DNA from: Chitinophaga pollutisoli
GTDB lineage: Bacteria > Bacteroidota > Bacteroidia > Chitinophagales > Chitinophagaceae
DNA: 64,000 bases
Assembly (NCBI RefSeq): GCF_038396755.1
Contig: NZ_CP149822.1
Coordinates: 1,984,001 to 2,048,000, forward strand
Direction: 5' to 3'
The translations under genes were made by a program, and so were the position numbers. Below the pieces are notes generated by a model. It saw nothing but the letters and a program-made list of their open reading frames with translations. It ran no database searches and had not been told where the DNA came from. Positions within the stretch are counted from its first letter, which is position 1. The number at the start of each line of letters is the position of its first letter. Shown here in pieces: positions 1 through 9,989 of this stretch.

Positions 1-5
1 CAAAG

Positions 6-3000
6 ATGTATCAAAAAGTACACATGAAGCTGCTCCGCCGGCTCCTGGCGCTCGTTTTGTGCCTGCCCGCAGCTACGGCGGCGGCTCAGAACGACGGCCG
101 GTCCGGGCAGACCGTAGACATCAGCGTAACCAACGCCGATGTCACGGAAGTTTTCCGCATTATTGAAAAACAGACCGATTTCCGGTTTTTGTACGACGGC
201 TCCCTGAAAGCCAGTGCAGGAAAGATCTCCCTTGATTTCAAGCAGATCCGCGTGCCTGCGCTGTTAACCGAAATTGAAACCCGCACGCAGCTGAAGTTCC
301 TTACCCGTGGCAAAGACATTTCCGTAACACTGAGCGGGCAGTCTGCCCAACAACCGGGCGCCGGCAGGCGCGAGATCACCGGTATTGTGCGCGACACCAC
401 CGGGCAGCCTATGGTAGGCGTTACCATCGCGGTGAAAGACACCAAGCGCGGGACCGGAACAGACATTAACGGCCGCTACATTCTTTCGGTAGATGACAGC
501 GACGTGCTGGTATTCTCCATGATCAGCTTCCGCAAGCAGGAATTCCCCGTGGCGGGCCGCAATAAGCTGGACGTGGTGATGCAGGAAGCATCCTCCGCCC
601 TGGAAGAAGTAGTGATCGTCGGTTTCGGCCAGCAGAAGAAAGTGAGCCTGGTAGGCGCGCAAACCACTATTTCGCCGCAGGACCTCAAGCAGCCGGTTTC
701 CAATCTCACCAATTCCCTCGGCGGCCGCATTGCCGGGATGGTGAGCGTGCAACGGAGCGGCGAGCTGGGATTCAATGACGCGAACATTTACATCCGAGGC
801 ATTTCCACATTTACAGCCGGCCTCAGCCAGCCGTTGACGCTGGTAGACGGTGTGCCCCGCGCCATCGCCAATGTTGACCCGGAAGACATTGAAAGCTTTT
901 CGGTGCTGAAAGACGCCGCGGCAACAGCGGTATACGGCGTAAGAGGCGCCAACGGGGTGATCCTCATCACCACCAAGTCGGGTAAATCGGGCAAGCCCAG
1001 CTACAACCTCCGGTATACCGAAGGCGCTACGGATTTCACGACGCTTCCTTCTTTCGCCGATGGGCCCACGTATATGGAAATGTCCAATGAAGCACTGCGC
1101 ACGCGCGGCAACACACCACAATATTCCGACGAGGCCATCCAGAAAACCCGCGACGGCAGCGATCCTGAGCTGTACCCGAATGTGGACTGGTTTAAGGAAT
1201 TGTTCAACAAAAACGGCCGGATGCGCAATGCCAACGCCAATATCAGCGGCGGCAGCGAGAAGGCGGTATATTATGTAGGGTTGGGATTCTATGACGAAAA
1301 AGGGCTCTACAATATCGACGAGCTCGCGAAATACAATTCATCTATCTACCAGAAAAGATACAACGTAACATCCAACCTCACGTTGCAACCTTCCGCCACC
1401 ACCACCGTGAAGCTCGGCATCAGCGGGTACCTCACCAACGTGAATCTGCCCAACACCGGCGTTGGCGGCATATTTGAAGACGCATACTTCATGACGCCCG
1501 TACTGATCCCCACGCGCTACGCCGACGGCAAGGTGGCCGACGTGCGGAGCGGTGGCCTCAGTAATCCCTGGGCCAGCCTTACGCAAACGGGTTATGCCAA
1601 TCAATGGCGCAGCCAGATCTTCTCGAACCTGCGCCTTACTCAGGAACTGCCATTCTTGTTGAAAGGGCTTTCCGTGACCGGCATGTTCTCGTTCGACGCC
1701 TATAACTATACCAGCAACCGCTACACCAAATCGCCCGACACCTATTTGGCCACCGGCCGCGACGGCGATGGTAAGCTGCTGTATGACCAAACGGCTATTG
1801 GTACCGAGTTCCTCAGCTACGACAAGTCCAACATCGGCGAGCGCACATTATATACAGAACTGGCGCTCAATTACAACCAGAGTTACGGCAAGCACGACGT
1901 TTCCGGGATGCTGCTTTTCAATAAAAACGACAAGATCAACACCTTCGCAGGCAACCTCGAATCGTCTATGCCCTACCGCTTCCAGGGCCTCGCCGGCCGG
2001 GCGACCTACGGTTATAACAACCGCTACTTCCTGGAAGCCAACTTCGGTTACAACGGCTCCGAAAACTTCTTCCCCGACCAGCGCTACGGCCTCTTCCCCT
2101 CCGCCGGCCTGGGCTGGGTAGTATCCGAAGAGAAATTTTACCGCCCGTTGAAAAACATCGTGGAGTTCTTCAAAATCAGGTTTTCGCACGGCATCGTCGG
2201 CAACAGCCAGATCGACGGGCGGCGCTTTGCGTACCTGGCGACAGTCGCAAACAAATCCGCCTACAGCTTCGGTAAAAACCCCACCAACACCTTTACCGGT
2301 AAAGATATCGGTGAATACGCCGTGGACGTGACCTGGGAAACCTCCCGCAAAACGAACCTCGGCTTCGATATGCGCGTACTGCATGAAGCGTTGCAGGTGC
2401 AGGTAGATCTGTTCCGCGAATACCGCAGTGGTATTTTCCTTCGCCGCCGGTCATTGCCGGGCTATGTTGGTATGATCAACGCACCTTATGGCAACGTAGG
2501 GATCATCGATAACAAAGGCATCGACGTATCGCTGACCTACAATGAACGCTTTGGCGACCTGTCGCTCCAGCTCATGGGCAACTTCAGTTACAACCGCAAC
2601 GAAGTGGTGGAAAACGACGACCCTGCCTGGAAGTATCCCTGGCTGGAAAGGAAAGGTCAGAAAGTGAACCAGCGTTTCGGATATGTGGCGTTGGGTTTGT
2701 TCGAAAGCGACAAGGAAGTGGAAAACTCGCCCCGCCAGCCCGGCGACGTGCGCGCGGGCGACATTAAATATAAAGACATCAACGGCGACGGCGTCATCGA
2801 CTCCTACGACCAGGTGCCCATCGGTTACGGCGACGTACCCGAGATCATGTACGGTTTCGGTTTCACGGCCGGCTACCGGTCCTTTGCACTGTCCGCCCTT
2901 TTCCAGGGCGCGGCAAACGTGGACGTGCTGCTCAATGGCGAAGGCACCATGCCCTTCCAGCAGGGCCTGGCGCGGGGGAACCTCTTCAGCAACATCCACG

Positions 3001-3323
3001 ACAGGTGGACGGAAGAAAACCCTAATCCAAACGCCTTTTATCCACGCCTCATGCCCGGATCGCTGAATGAAAACTACACCGCCAGCACCTGGTGGGTAAA
3101 AAACAGCAACTATCTCCGGCTCAAGACCCTTCAGCTCAGCTACAACCTGCCTCAGAACTGGATGAAGCGCCTGCGCATCAAATCTTCCAGCCTCTTTGTT
3201 CAGGGTGTTAACCTGCTGACCTTCTCCAAATTCGACTTGTGGGATGTGGAAATAGGCAACGGCCGCGGCGCGGCTTATTCCAGCACCCGGTCGTACACTG
3301 CCGGCATCGCCGTCAATTTTTGA
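6..3323 (+). CDS. SusC/RagA-family TonB-dependent outer-membrane transporter with N-terminal STN domain
   Basis: Outer-membrane beta-barrel that imports large oligomers (usually glycans) with its SusD partner, powered by TonB. After a signal peptide ending near TAAAQ there is an STN (secretin/TonB short N-terminal) domain at about residues 30-95, a carboxypeptidase-like regulatory fold at about 120-195, then the plug with the SusC-type stretch IAGMVSVQRSGELGFND and the IYIRGISTF motif, and a barrel to a terminal aromatic residue (VNF). About 1105 residues is normal. The STN domain implies control through a FecR/ECF sigma pair, which is not visible beside this gene. The start may instead be the ATG at 24 (MKLLRR), and the frame is open to the window edge, so the N terminus is uncertain. 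Heads an operon with susD and two lipoproteins. Confidence 0.93.
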   Translation: MYQKVHMKLLRRLLALVLCLPAATAAAQNDGRSGQTVDISVTNADVTEVFRIIEKQTDFRFLYDGSLKASAGKISLDFKQIRVPALLTEIETRTQLKFLTRGKDISVTLSGQSAQQPGAGRREITGIVRDTTGQPMVGVTIAVKDTKRGTGTDINGRYILSVDDSDVLVFSMISFRKQEFPVAGRNKLDVVMQEASSALEEVVIVGFGQQKKVSLVGAQTTISPQDLKQPVSNLTNSLGGRIAGMVSVQRSGELGFNDANIYIRGISTFTAGLSQPLTLVDGVPRAIANVDPEDIESFSVLKDAAATAVYGVRGANGVILITTKSGKSGKPSYNLRYTEGATDFTTLPSFADGPTYMEMSNEALRTRGNTPQYSDEAIQKTRDGSDPELYPNVDWFKELFNKNGRMRNANANISGGSEKAVYYVGLGFYDEKGLYNIDELAKYNSSIYQKRYNVTSNLTLQPSATTTVKLGISGYLTNVNLPNTGVGGIFEDAYFMTPVLIPTRYADGKVADVRSGGLSNPWASLTQTGYANQWRSQIFSNLRLTQELPFLLKGLSVTGMFSFDAYNYTSNRYTKSPDTYLATGRDGDGKLLYDQTAIGTEFLSYDKSNIGERTLYTELALNYNQSYGKHDVSGMLLFNKNDKINTFAGNLESSMPYRFQGLAGRATYGYNNRYFLEANFGYNGSENFFPDQRYGLFPSAGLGWVVSEEKFYRPLKNIVEFFKIRFSHGIVGNSQIDGRRFAYLATVANKSAYSFGKNPTNTFTGKDIGEYAVDVTWETSRKTNLGFDMRVLHEALQVQVDLFREYRSGIFLRRRSLPGYVGMINAPYGNVGIIDNKGIDVSLTYNERFGDLSLQLMGNFSYNRNEVVENDDPAWKYPWLERKGQKVNQRFGYVALGLFESDKEVENSPRQPGDVRAGDIKYKDINGDGVIDSYDQVPIGYGDVPEIMYGFGFTAGYRSFALSALFQGAANVDVLLNGEGTMPFQQGLARGNLFSNIHDRWTEENPNPNAFYPRLMPGSLNENYTASTWWVKNSNYLRLKTLQLSYNLPQNWMKRLRIKSSSLFVQGVNLLTFSKFDLWDVEIGNGRGAAYSSTRSYTAGIAVNF

Positions 3324-3344
3324 TCAAAATCAACGTGAAACGCT

Positions 3345-5146
3345 ATGAAAAAATTGAAATATCCACTTTTCCTGATTGCCGCCGTGATGCTCGCGCCCGC
3401 CTGCAATAAGGATTTCCTCAACCAGGTGCCCGACGACCGCATTACCATTGAGCAAGTCTTCAAACGGCGGAAATATTCTGAAGAATATCTCGCCAATATC
3501 TATAACACGCTTCCCAACGATGCGTATCGCAATACTTCTCCCTGGGAGGGCATGTCCGACGACGCAGACATTACCTATGACCGGCCGGGCGCCGGGTACG
3601 ACACCTACCCTGCCAACCTTGGCAACTGGAGCGCCGCGTCCAATTACTTCAATTACTGGTCGAAATATTACCAGGGCATCCGTTCCGCCACATTCTTCAT
3701 GCAAAATATCGGCGGTAACGATGAGATCCTGGCGCTGCCCAACGGCGGCGATCTGATCGCGCAGTATGCCGCTGAAGCGCGGGCGCTGAGGGCTTACTAT
3801 TACTGGTGCCTCGTACGCCAGTACGGTCCGGTCATCCTGCTGGGAGACACCCCGATCGCGGGGGACCTCGAGCCCGGAGCAGCCGAAATGCAACTGCCGC
3901 GCAACAGCTACGACGAATGTGTGGACTACATCGTTTCGCAGCTCGATCTTGCCGCTCAGCACCTCCCTCCCCATTTCACCGATCAATCTGAAACCGAATA
4001 CGGCCGTGTTACGCAGGCATTCTGCAAAGCCGTCAAAAGCCAGGTGACGCTGTATGCCGCCAGCGCACAGTTCAATGGCAACAACGACTATTCAGGATTC
4101 AATAACAAAGACGGCAAGCAGCTCATTAGCACCCAATATGACCCCAACAAGTGGAAACGCGCGGCCGATGCGGCCAAAGAGGTGATCGACGGATTCGATT
4201 TTTCGTTGTACCGGAAAAACGGACCCGACGGCTCCTTTGACCCCTACCTCTCCACCCGCGACGTTTTCCTCGATCCCTGGAACAGTGAAGTCATCTTCGC
4301 CAGAACAACCATGGGCTTTCAGGCTGGGAGCGTTCGGTTTCGCCGCGCCTCAGCAGCGGATATGCAGCCGTGGCGGTGACGCAGCAGCTGGTAGACGAAT
4401 TCGAGATGGCCAACGGGTTACCGATCAACGATCCGACTTCCGGATATCAGGAAACGGGATTTTCTACCGCCGCCACCCGGTTCTCCCCTGCTGGTACTTA
4501 TATGATGTACGTGAACCGCGAGCCCCGTTTCTACGTCAACGTGAGTTACAACGGCAGTCCGTGGATCAATACATCGGAGGGCACCAAGCTCATCGAAACA
4601 TTCTTTACCGGAAACACGGGAAAGAAAGGCTCCTGGGATTTTCCGCGGACGGGATACATCGCGCGTAAAAACCTTCATCCCAACAGCAATCCCAGGATTT
4701 CGCAATACGTGGCGCGGCCGTTCGTGATGTTCCGTTATGCAGAAGTATTGCTGAATTATATCGAAGCGCTGAACGAATATGCGCCGGGTCATGCCGATAT
4801 TGCCCTGTACCTCAACGAAATCCGCGACCGGGCAGGGTTGCCCAATGTGGCGGCAGGTTTGGGACAGTTGGAAATGCGCGCCAAAATCCGGCATGAGCGC
4901 CGCGTAGAGCTCTGCCTGGAAAACCTCCGCTACTTCGATACCCGCCGGTGGAAGATCGCAGAGCAGACCGATGGCGGCGCATTTTACGGTATGAATGTAG
5001 ACGCAGGCACCAAACTGACCGACCTCGTATTCTACCAAAGGACCGTTTTCGAGCGCAGGATATTCAGGAAGAGTTACTACCTCCAGCCCATCCCGCAATC
5101 CGAAATCGACCGCGATCCCAACCTTGTTCAAAACCCCGGATGGTAA
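3345..5146 (+). pseudogene. SusD/RagB-family glycan-binding lipoprotein, interrupted by a -1 frameshift
   Basis: Surface lipoprotein that caps the preceding SusC and binds its substrate. The N-terminal part (from 3345, lipobox LAPAC at residues 17-21) has typical SusD TPR-like helices, such as AEARALRAYYYWCLV. It runs out of frame near 4313-4322 and would stop at 4379. The second part continues in the frame of 4370 with WERSVSPRLSSGYAAVAV, then VTQQLVDEFEMANG, and ends with the SusD C-terminal pattern (RYAEVLLNYIEALNE, RRVELCLENLRYFDTRRW, LQPIPQSEID). One extra T in TTT (4317-4319) or G in GGG (4313-4315) restores a protein of about 600 residues. Real inactivation and sequencing error cannot be separated from the sequence. 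Confidence 0.88.
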
Positions 5147-5158
5147 ACCGGAAAAAGC

Positions 5159-6130
5159 ATGAAGATTATGAAAGCATCACACATCAGCATCATACTATTC
5201 GCAGTCGCCGCGCTCACTAGCTGCGGGCGCACCGACGCGGATCTTATCGATCACATCTCCGACTCATCCGCAGTGGTATACATGCCGCAGGCCATTCGCC
5301 TCCCGGCGGAATATACTTTTCAACGCAGCGCGCAAAGCGCCAGGATGGTATATGGCGCCAATTATGGCGGGCCCCACAATCCCGGGGCCGACATTCGCGT
5401 CAGCTTTTCCGTGGACCCCGGCAAAACAGGCGGCTTCAACGACGAGTTTTTCACCCGGTACCCGGTTATGCCAGCTGGCAGTTACGAACTCGAAAGCCAG
5501 GAAGCTACTATCCCCGCAGGTAAAGTAGCAACGCCTCCGATGAACATCACCGTGCACCTCGACAAACTGGAAGGCGTAGGCGGATATCTGCTCCCCGTTA
5601 CCGTTTCAACCGACAAGAAAATTAACGAGAGCCTGCGTACCACCTACTACCTCGTGAAAGCCCTGTACGAGGAAAACCCTTTCCCTATGTACGACCGCAC
5701 CGGTTGGGAAGTGAAAGGTATTTCGTCGGAGGAAACTACCGGGGAGGGCGCCAACAACGGCCGCGCCATTTTCGTCCTCGACAACAATCCCGCCACTTTC
5801 TGGACCACCCAGTGGAAAGCCGCCAAACCCGGTCCGCCGCATCATATCATCATCGATATGAAGGAAACGAAAAAACTGCACGGTTTAACGTTTACCGCGC
5901 GCGTCGCCAATGGCACCATGCGGCCTACCGGCACCCCGAAGGGAATCGTGGTGGAAGCTGGCGCGGACGGGGTGCAATGGCCCTATCGCGAGGAATTCAC
6001 CCTCAACAATATCGAGCTGAACACGATCTACCTCGCCTATCCGCCCGAAGCGCGGTATTTTAAAGTAACGATCAATACCAGCCAGGGCGATGTCTATTTA
6101 ACCCATTTTGCCGAGCTTAATGTATTCTGA
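5159..6130 (+). CDS. DUF1735-like and discoidin (F5/8 type C)-like domain lipoprotein
   Basis: Probable surface carbohydrate-binding lipoprotein in the SusE/SusF position of the operon, 12 bases after susD. The signal peptide ends in a lipobox (ALTSC). Residues about 30-165 resemble the DUF1735 / BT_3987 N-terminal domain common after SusD genes. Residues about 175-323 resemble a galactose-binding discoidin domain (DNNPATFWTTQW, HHIIIDM, RYFKVTI). An alternative start is the in-frame ATG at 5168. No catalytic motif is seen. The specific ligand cannot be told from the sequence. Confidence 0.75.
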   Translation: MKIMKASHISIILFAVAALTSCGRTDADLIDHISDSSAVVYMPQAIRLPAEYTFQRSAQSARMVYGANYGGPHNPGADIRVSFSVDPGKTGGFNDEFFTRYPVMPAGSYELESQEATIPAGKVATPPMNITVHLDKLEGVGGYLLPVTVSTDKKINESLRTTYYLVKALYEENPFPMYDRTGWEVKGISSEETTGEGANNGRAIFVLDNNPATFWTTQWKAAKPGPPHHIIIDMKETKKLHGLTFTARVANGTMRPTGTPKGIVVEAGADGVQWPYREEFTLNNIELNTIYLAYPPEARYFKVTINTSQGDVYLTHFAELNVF

Positions 6131-6136
6131 TCCGTT

Positions 6137-6969
6137 ATGCAAAAATTCCTCCTGATCCCGCTGGCTGTGTTTGCATTCGCTTGCGGTAAAAAAGATGATA
6201 AAGATGCGCCGGCTCCTCCTCCCGGGAAAGAAGGGCCGCAGATCACCGTCATGACTTACAACATCTACGGCGCGCGCGCTTCCGCCGGCACACCTGCTGA
6301 TTTGCAGGCGCTCGCCAAGATCATCAACGACGCTAAACCCGACCTCGTCGCCCTCCAGGAAGTAGACGTCAATACCCGGCGGACCGGCGCTACCGTTAAC
6401 CAGGCAAAGGAACTGGCCGCATTGACAGGCATGGATTGGCATTTCGCAAAGGCGATGGATCTCCAGGGCGGTATGTACGGCGACGCAGTATTGTCCAGGT
6501 TACCGATCGTTTCCGCCAAATCGTATTCCCTGCCGGTTGACCCGGAAATCGGCGGTGAAACGCGATCGGTAGCGATGATCAAAGTAAAAAGGAGGACCGC
6601 GAATTCTACTTCGCATCCACCCACTTCGATCATTTGCAGCAAGAAGACAACCGCATTCTCCAGGCAACGGAGTTCAACAAGATCGTCAAATCGCTCGATC
6701 TCCCATTGGTCGCAGGCGGCGATCTTAACGCCACACCCGATTCCCGGACCATGGCCGTTGTCAGATCCGTGTTGAACCTCGGCTGCCCGCAGCAATGCCC
6801 CCTCACATTTCCTTCCAACCAGCCTAACCGCACCATCGATTACATCATGACCGCGCCCACCAATAAATTCAGCGTATCCAGTTATGTTGCGCCGAGTGGC
6901 TGGCACGAAGCATTGAAAGTGTATGCCTCCGACCACCGCCCGGTGATCGCTGTGATGAAAGTATATTAA
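6137..6969 (+). pseudogene. Endonuclease/exonuclease/phosphatase (EEP) family lipoprotein, frameshifted
   Basis: Exported EEP-fold phosphoesterase; in PULs such proteins are common and their substrate is usually unknown. Lipobox FACG follows a short signal peptide. All family motifs are present but in two frames: TYNIYG and LQEVD in the first part, then STHFDH, GGDLNATPDS, TIDYI and SDHRP in the second. The frame is lost at the AAAAA run at 6586-6590: adding one A gives MIKVKKEDREFYFASTHFDH and a continuous protein of about 277 residues. As read, the first part would stop at 6775. Last gene of the operon before a strong terminator. Confidence 0.85.
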
Positions 6970-6989
6970 GCATGCTTATATTTTGCACC

Positions 6990-7023
6990 GCGAAGCCTCC
7001 CCGTCCGGGAGGCTTCGCTTTTT
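6990..7023 (+). terminator. Rho-independent terminator of the first SusC/SusD operon
   Basis: Perfect 12-bp stem GCGAAGCCTCCC / GGGAGGCTTCGC with a 5-base loop, followed by TTTTT, 20 bases after the EEP stop codon. Confidence 0.93.
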
Positions 7024-7190
7024 AGTGCGAAACAACCGCACCGTGGTTGCTATGCCACAAGAAGCGGCAGCACCACAATCAACTGTAGAGAAAAATCGCC
7101 TACCGGTTCAGCATCAACACGTTGCCGCTTTGGTACAGGAATTGCAAATGAGTAGGAAAGAACATCTTTATTGAACTAAAACCGATCTTT

Positions 7191-7568
7191 ATGAAATTAA
7201 TGCTCAAGAGTCTGGCTGTGCTGTTGTTTTCCGCTTTCGTGATGACTTCATGCAGTAAAGACACCGACCCCGCTGACGTAGACGTATTTGCCGGCACCTT
7301 TAGAGGAAGTGTAGCCTACAGAGATGCAGAAAAGAATATCACGCAAGACAACGGCAGCGTGTTTGTCACCAAAGTGAACGCCCGGTACAACTTCCGGTTT
7401 TCGGATGGCATCCCCGACCTGACGGGTGTGGAGTTTTCCAAGAAAGACGACAACACGCTCATCAGCACCGGCAGCGACGGGACCGGTTTGATCACCATCA
7501 ACAAAGACAAACTCGTAATCGGGTTTACGCGCAACGGCCGCACCTGGACGGCAGATTGCGGCAGATAA
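7191..7568 (+). CDS. Small hypothetical lipoprotein
   Basis: A 125-residue exported protein: basic N terminus, hydrophobic core and lipobox MTSCS, so probably a membrane-anchored lipoprotein. The mature part is rich in beta-prone, polar residues (FAGTFRGSVAYRDAEKN, FRFSDGIPDLTGVEF) and resembles small lipocalin-like or DUF-type beta-barrel lipoproteins of Bacteroidota, but I do not recognise a family. It stands alone between two terminators, so it is probably monocistronic. The 221-base gap before it holds the upstream terminator and presumably its promoter. Confidence 0.7.
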   Translation: MKLMLKSLAVLLFSAFVMTSCSKDTDPADVDVFAGTFRGSVAYRDAEKNITQDNGSVFVTKVNARYNFRFSDGIPDLTGVEFSKKDDNTLISTGSDGTGLITINKDKLVIGFTRNGRTWTADCGR

Positions 7569-7588
7569 CACCCCGCCAGCAACGACAT

Positions 7589-7623
7589 AAAAAAGCCTGT
7601 GCAATTATTTGCCAGGCTTTTTT
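7589..7623. terminator. Bidirectional terminator between convergent genes
   Basis: AAAAAAGCCTG and CAGGCTTTTTT form an 11-bp stem over a 13-base loop, with A and T runs on both sides. It serves the small lipoprotein (+) and the alpha/beta hydrolase (-), whose stop codon it overlaps by two bases. Confidence 0.9.
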
Positions 7624-8503
7624 ACGTGGATACTTTCCGCTCCAGGAAATCCGAGACGAGACTCAGCACTTCATCGAAATTCGTTTCGAGCAGTTTATGA
7701 CCTCCGTTGAGGATGTGCACCGTCGTATCCCGCAGGTCGCGCGGGTAACAGCGCGCTTCTTCCGCCCCGAAAAAAACATCATGCTTCCCCCACAATATCA
7801 ACGCGGGCGGCTGGTGTGTGCGGAAATATTGCTGGAAGACGGGAAACATCCCGATGTTATCCTGGAAATCACAATTCAGCGCAAACTGCATATCGATATT
7901 GCCGGGCCGTTGCATCCGCAGCCAGTCGAAGCGCCACAATTCGGGGCTGATGCGCTCCAGCAGCGCCTCGGGAACACCGGCGGTGTATTGCATCCTTGTT
8001 CCTTCCTCACTTAAAAAACCGGCGACCTTTTCCTTCTTTTCCGGCGTGGGATGGTTCCAGTAATCGATCGTTTCATCCCATTGCGGGCCAATCCCCTCGG
8101 CATATGCGTTGCCGTCCTGCACAATCAGCGCGGATATTTTTCCCGGCTGATTCAGGCACACGCGCAACCCGATGGGGCAACCGTAATCATGCAGGTAAAT
8201 CGCAAAATGGCTGAGCCCGATGCGGTCGGTAAAGCGGCTGATATGGCTGGCGATATTTTGAAAAGTGTATTGGAAATCCTGCTGAGCGGGGAAACCACTG
8301 AACCCAAAACCCGGGTAATCGGGCGCGATAAGATGGTAGCGGTCGGCCAGCGCGGTCATGAGGTTTTTGAACATGAGGGAAGATGACGGAAAACCGTGCA
8401 TGAGCAGTAACGACGGGCGGCGGCGGTTCCCCGCTTCGCGGTAGAAAATCTCCACGCCATCCACCGAAACGGATCTGTTGAAAATTTGTTTTTCCATACC
8501 CAT
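7622..8503 (-). CDS. Alpha/beta hydrolase (haloalkane dehalogenase / epoxide hydrolase type)
   Basis: Cytoplasmic alpha/beta-hydrolase of 293 residues without a signal peptide. Visible motifs are the oxyanion HGFPSSS, the APDYPGFGFS strand-helix, the nucleophile elbow LHDYGCPIGLR with Asp as nucleophile (as in haloalkane dehalogenases, fluoroacetate dehalogenases and epoxide hydrolases, rather than a Ser esterase), and the catalytic His in LNGGHKLLET. The actual substrate cannot be assigned. The ATG at 8497 (MEKQ) is an equally good start. It lies 9 bases downstream of the amidohydrolase gene on the same strand, so the two are probably co-transcribed. Confidence 0.85.
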   Translation of the reverse strand: MGMEKQIFNRSVSVDGVEIFYREAGNRRRPSLLLMHGFPSSSLMFKNLMTALADRYHLIAPDYPGFGFSGFPAQQDFQYTFQNIASHISRFTDRIGLSHFAIYLHDYGCPIGLRVCLNQPGKISALIVQDGNAYAEGIGPQWDETIDYWNHPTPEKKEKVAGFLSEEGTRMQYTAGVPEALLERISPELWRFDWLRMQRPGNIDMQFALNCDFQDNIGMFPVFQQYFRTHQPPALILWGKHDVFFGAEEARCYPRDLRDTTVHILNGGHKLLETNFDEVLSLVSDFLERKVST

Positions 8504-8512
8504 GGTGCCGAA

Positions 8513-9865
8513 TTATTGTGCCAAAGGCCCGTTGCTCACAGCTTTCCCTGCTTTGAAAACGCGGTAAATGCTTTGCGTACCGCGAATATCCGTCGCGGGA
8601 TTATTATTCAGCACAAGCAAATCCGCTTTCTTCTCCGGTTCCACCGTTCCAAAATCCTCCGCCACGCGCAACGCTTTGGCGGCATTCAGGGTACCGGCGG
8701 TGATGGCTTCGAGCGGGGTGAAACCCGCTTCCACGAGAAGTTCGAGTTCCAGATGTTCGGAAAAACCCTGCGCCCGGGCCGGACTGGCGCCGGAATCGGT
8801 CCCCAATGCGATGAGCACGCCGGCTTTGTGCAGTTTGTAGACGTTTTTCAATGCATTCGCCAAAGCGCGGGACTTTTCCGGGTAATTGCCGTTGTTGCGG
8901 ATATTATTCCTGTAGGTCTGAGAAGTGATGAATTCGTAAGCGCCAGGTTCCAGCGAAGCTTTGAAGAAGGGATCGCCGAGCCAGGGCGGCGTGTCGCCGT
9001 AGGCGTAGGCGAATTTATCGAGCGCCAGCGTGGGGATATAGATGATATTTTTCCTTTTGATAGCGGCCACCAGGGAATCGTCGATCTCCTGGTCGCGGAT
9101 GCTGTGGGCGATGATGTCGATCCCATCCGCCACCAGTTGCCTGGCGTCTGCGATGAAGTACAGATGGGCGGCGGCTTTCATACCGTTGCGATGGGCGGCG
9201 GCAATCAGGGCATGGTATACCGCGGTATCCATTTTTGGCTTCCCGGGGCCGGCATTGTCGACCCACATTTTAATGGTTTTGACGGAAAGGCCGGCGAGCT
9301 TGTCCACATCGCGATCCGCTTCCTCCTTCGTAGCCGGTCGCATGACGAGGTCCATCCCGTAAGCCGCGGGTGGCGCGCCGCCGGTGACGCCGAAACCATA
9401 TCCGGCGGAATGCAGTCTTGCCCCCGGCGCCAGGCCCTTCATGGAAGAATCGGCGAGCCCGCTTTCAAAAAGAATGGGGCGGTCGGTACCCATGACGAGC
9501 ACCTGCAAAACACCGTAATCCTGATATTTATTGAGATGCCGGGTTACATTTTCCGGTGTGTAGAATCGGCCGTCGTTCTCCGTTCCCTGCAGCGTTCCCA
9601 CGTGCACGTACGCGCTGATGAGCGCGGGCATAACGGTTTTCCCGGACAGCCGCATCACCTGCGCCCCGTTGCTGTCGAGGTTTTGGCCGATCTGTGCGAT
9701 GCTGTCGCCCCGGATGAGGATGTCGACATGTTCGCGGGGCGTTTGCCCTTGCCCGTCGATGAGGGTGACGTCCTGCAAGAGGAGCGCCTGGGCGGCGGGG
9801 GATTGCCGGCAGGCGGTGAGGAAGATAGCGGTGGCCAGGAAGACTAAAGCGGGGGATATGCGCAT
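8513..9865 (-). CDS. Exported amidohydrolase-family lipoprotein (imidazolonepropionase-like)
   Basis: Predicted lipoprotein (signal peptide MRISPALVFLATAIFL with lipobox TACR) of the metal-dependent amidohydrolase superfamily, 450 residues. Typical elements are the N-terminal beta-sandwich strand (VTLIDGQGQTPREHVDILI), KTVMPALI, AAAHLYFIADA, DIIAHSI, ALGTDSG and a C-terminal strand with ADLLVLNNNPATDI. The first metal motif, usually HxH in PGLIDAHVH, reads SAYVHVG, so the first His is Tyr. It may have altered metal use, or be a hydrolase or isomerase of unusual type. Substrate unknown. First gene of a two-gene minus-strand operon with the alpha/beta hydrolase. Confidence 0.85.
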   Translation of the reverse strand: MRISPALVFLATAIFLTACRQSPAAQALLLQDVTLIDGQGQTPREHVDILIRGDSIAQIGQNLDSNGAQVMRLSGKTVMPALISAYVHVGTLQGTENDGRFYTPENVTRHLNKYQDYGVLQVLVMGTDRPILFESGLADSSMKGLAPGARLHSAGYGFGVTGGAPPAAYGMDLVMRPATKEEADRDVDKLAGLSVKTIKMWVDNAGPGKPKMDTAVYHALIAAAHRNGMKAAAHLYFIADARQLVADGIDIIAHSIRDQEIDDSLVAAIKRKNIIYIPTLALDKFAYAYGDTPPWLGDPFFKASLEPGAYEFITSQTYRNNIRNNGNYPEKSRALANALKNVYKLHKAGVLIALGTDSGASPARAQGFSEHLELELLVEAGFTPLEAITAGTLNAAKALRVAEDFGTVEPEKKADLLVLNNNPATDIRGTQSIYRVFKAGKAVSNGPLAQ

Positions 9866-9923
9866 GGGTTATCGGATTTTCGGTGTTTTTTAAAGATACA
9901 AAAACCGGGCTTGCGGCGTTCCG

Positions 9924-9946
9924 GTTGTGCGCATTTCATTCACAAC
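9924..9946. promoter_or_regulatory. Inverted repeat in a divergent promoter region
   Basis: GTTGTG and CACAAC separated by 11 bases, between the divergent amidohydrolase and heme oxygenase genes. It could be an operator; no regulator is identified and short repeats of this size can occur by chance. Confidence 0.3.
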
Positions 9947-9989
9947 GGCATGATTTTATGTATCTTAGTAGAAATTCCCAAAGATTCAA

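Noticed and set aside
264..1121. Long open frame on the minus strand inside the first SusC gene
   Set aside because: Shadow of the GC-rich coding strand; no domain pattern, and it lies fully inside a clear SusC gene.
6983..7174. 63-codon plus-strand frame after the EEP gene
   Set aside because: It begins inside the terminator hairpin region and has no protein-like composition.
8486..9847. 453-codon open frame on the plus strand opposite the amidohydrolase
   Set aside because: The minus-strand frame shows amidohydrolase motifs and a lipobox; the plus-strand product is Gly/Arg/His-rich without motifs.
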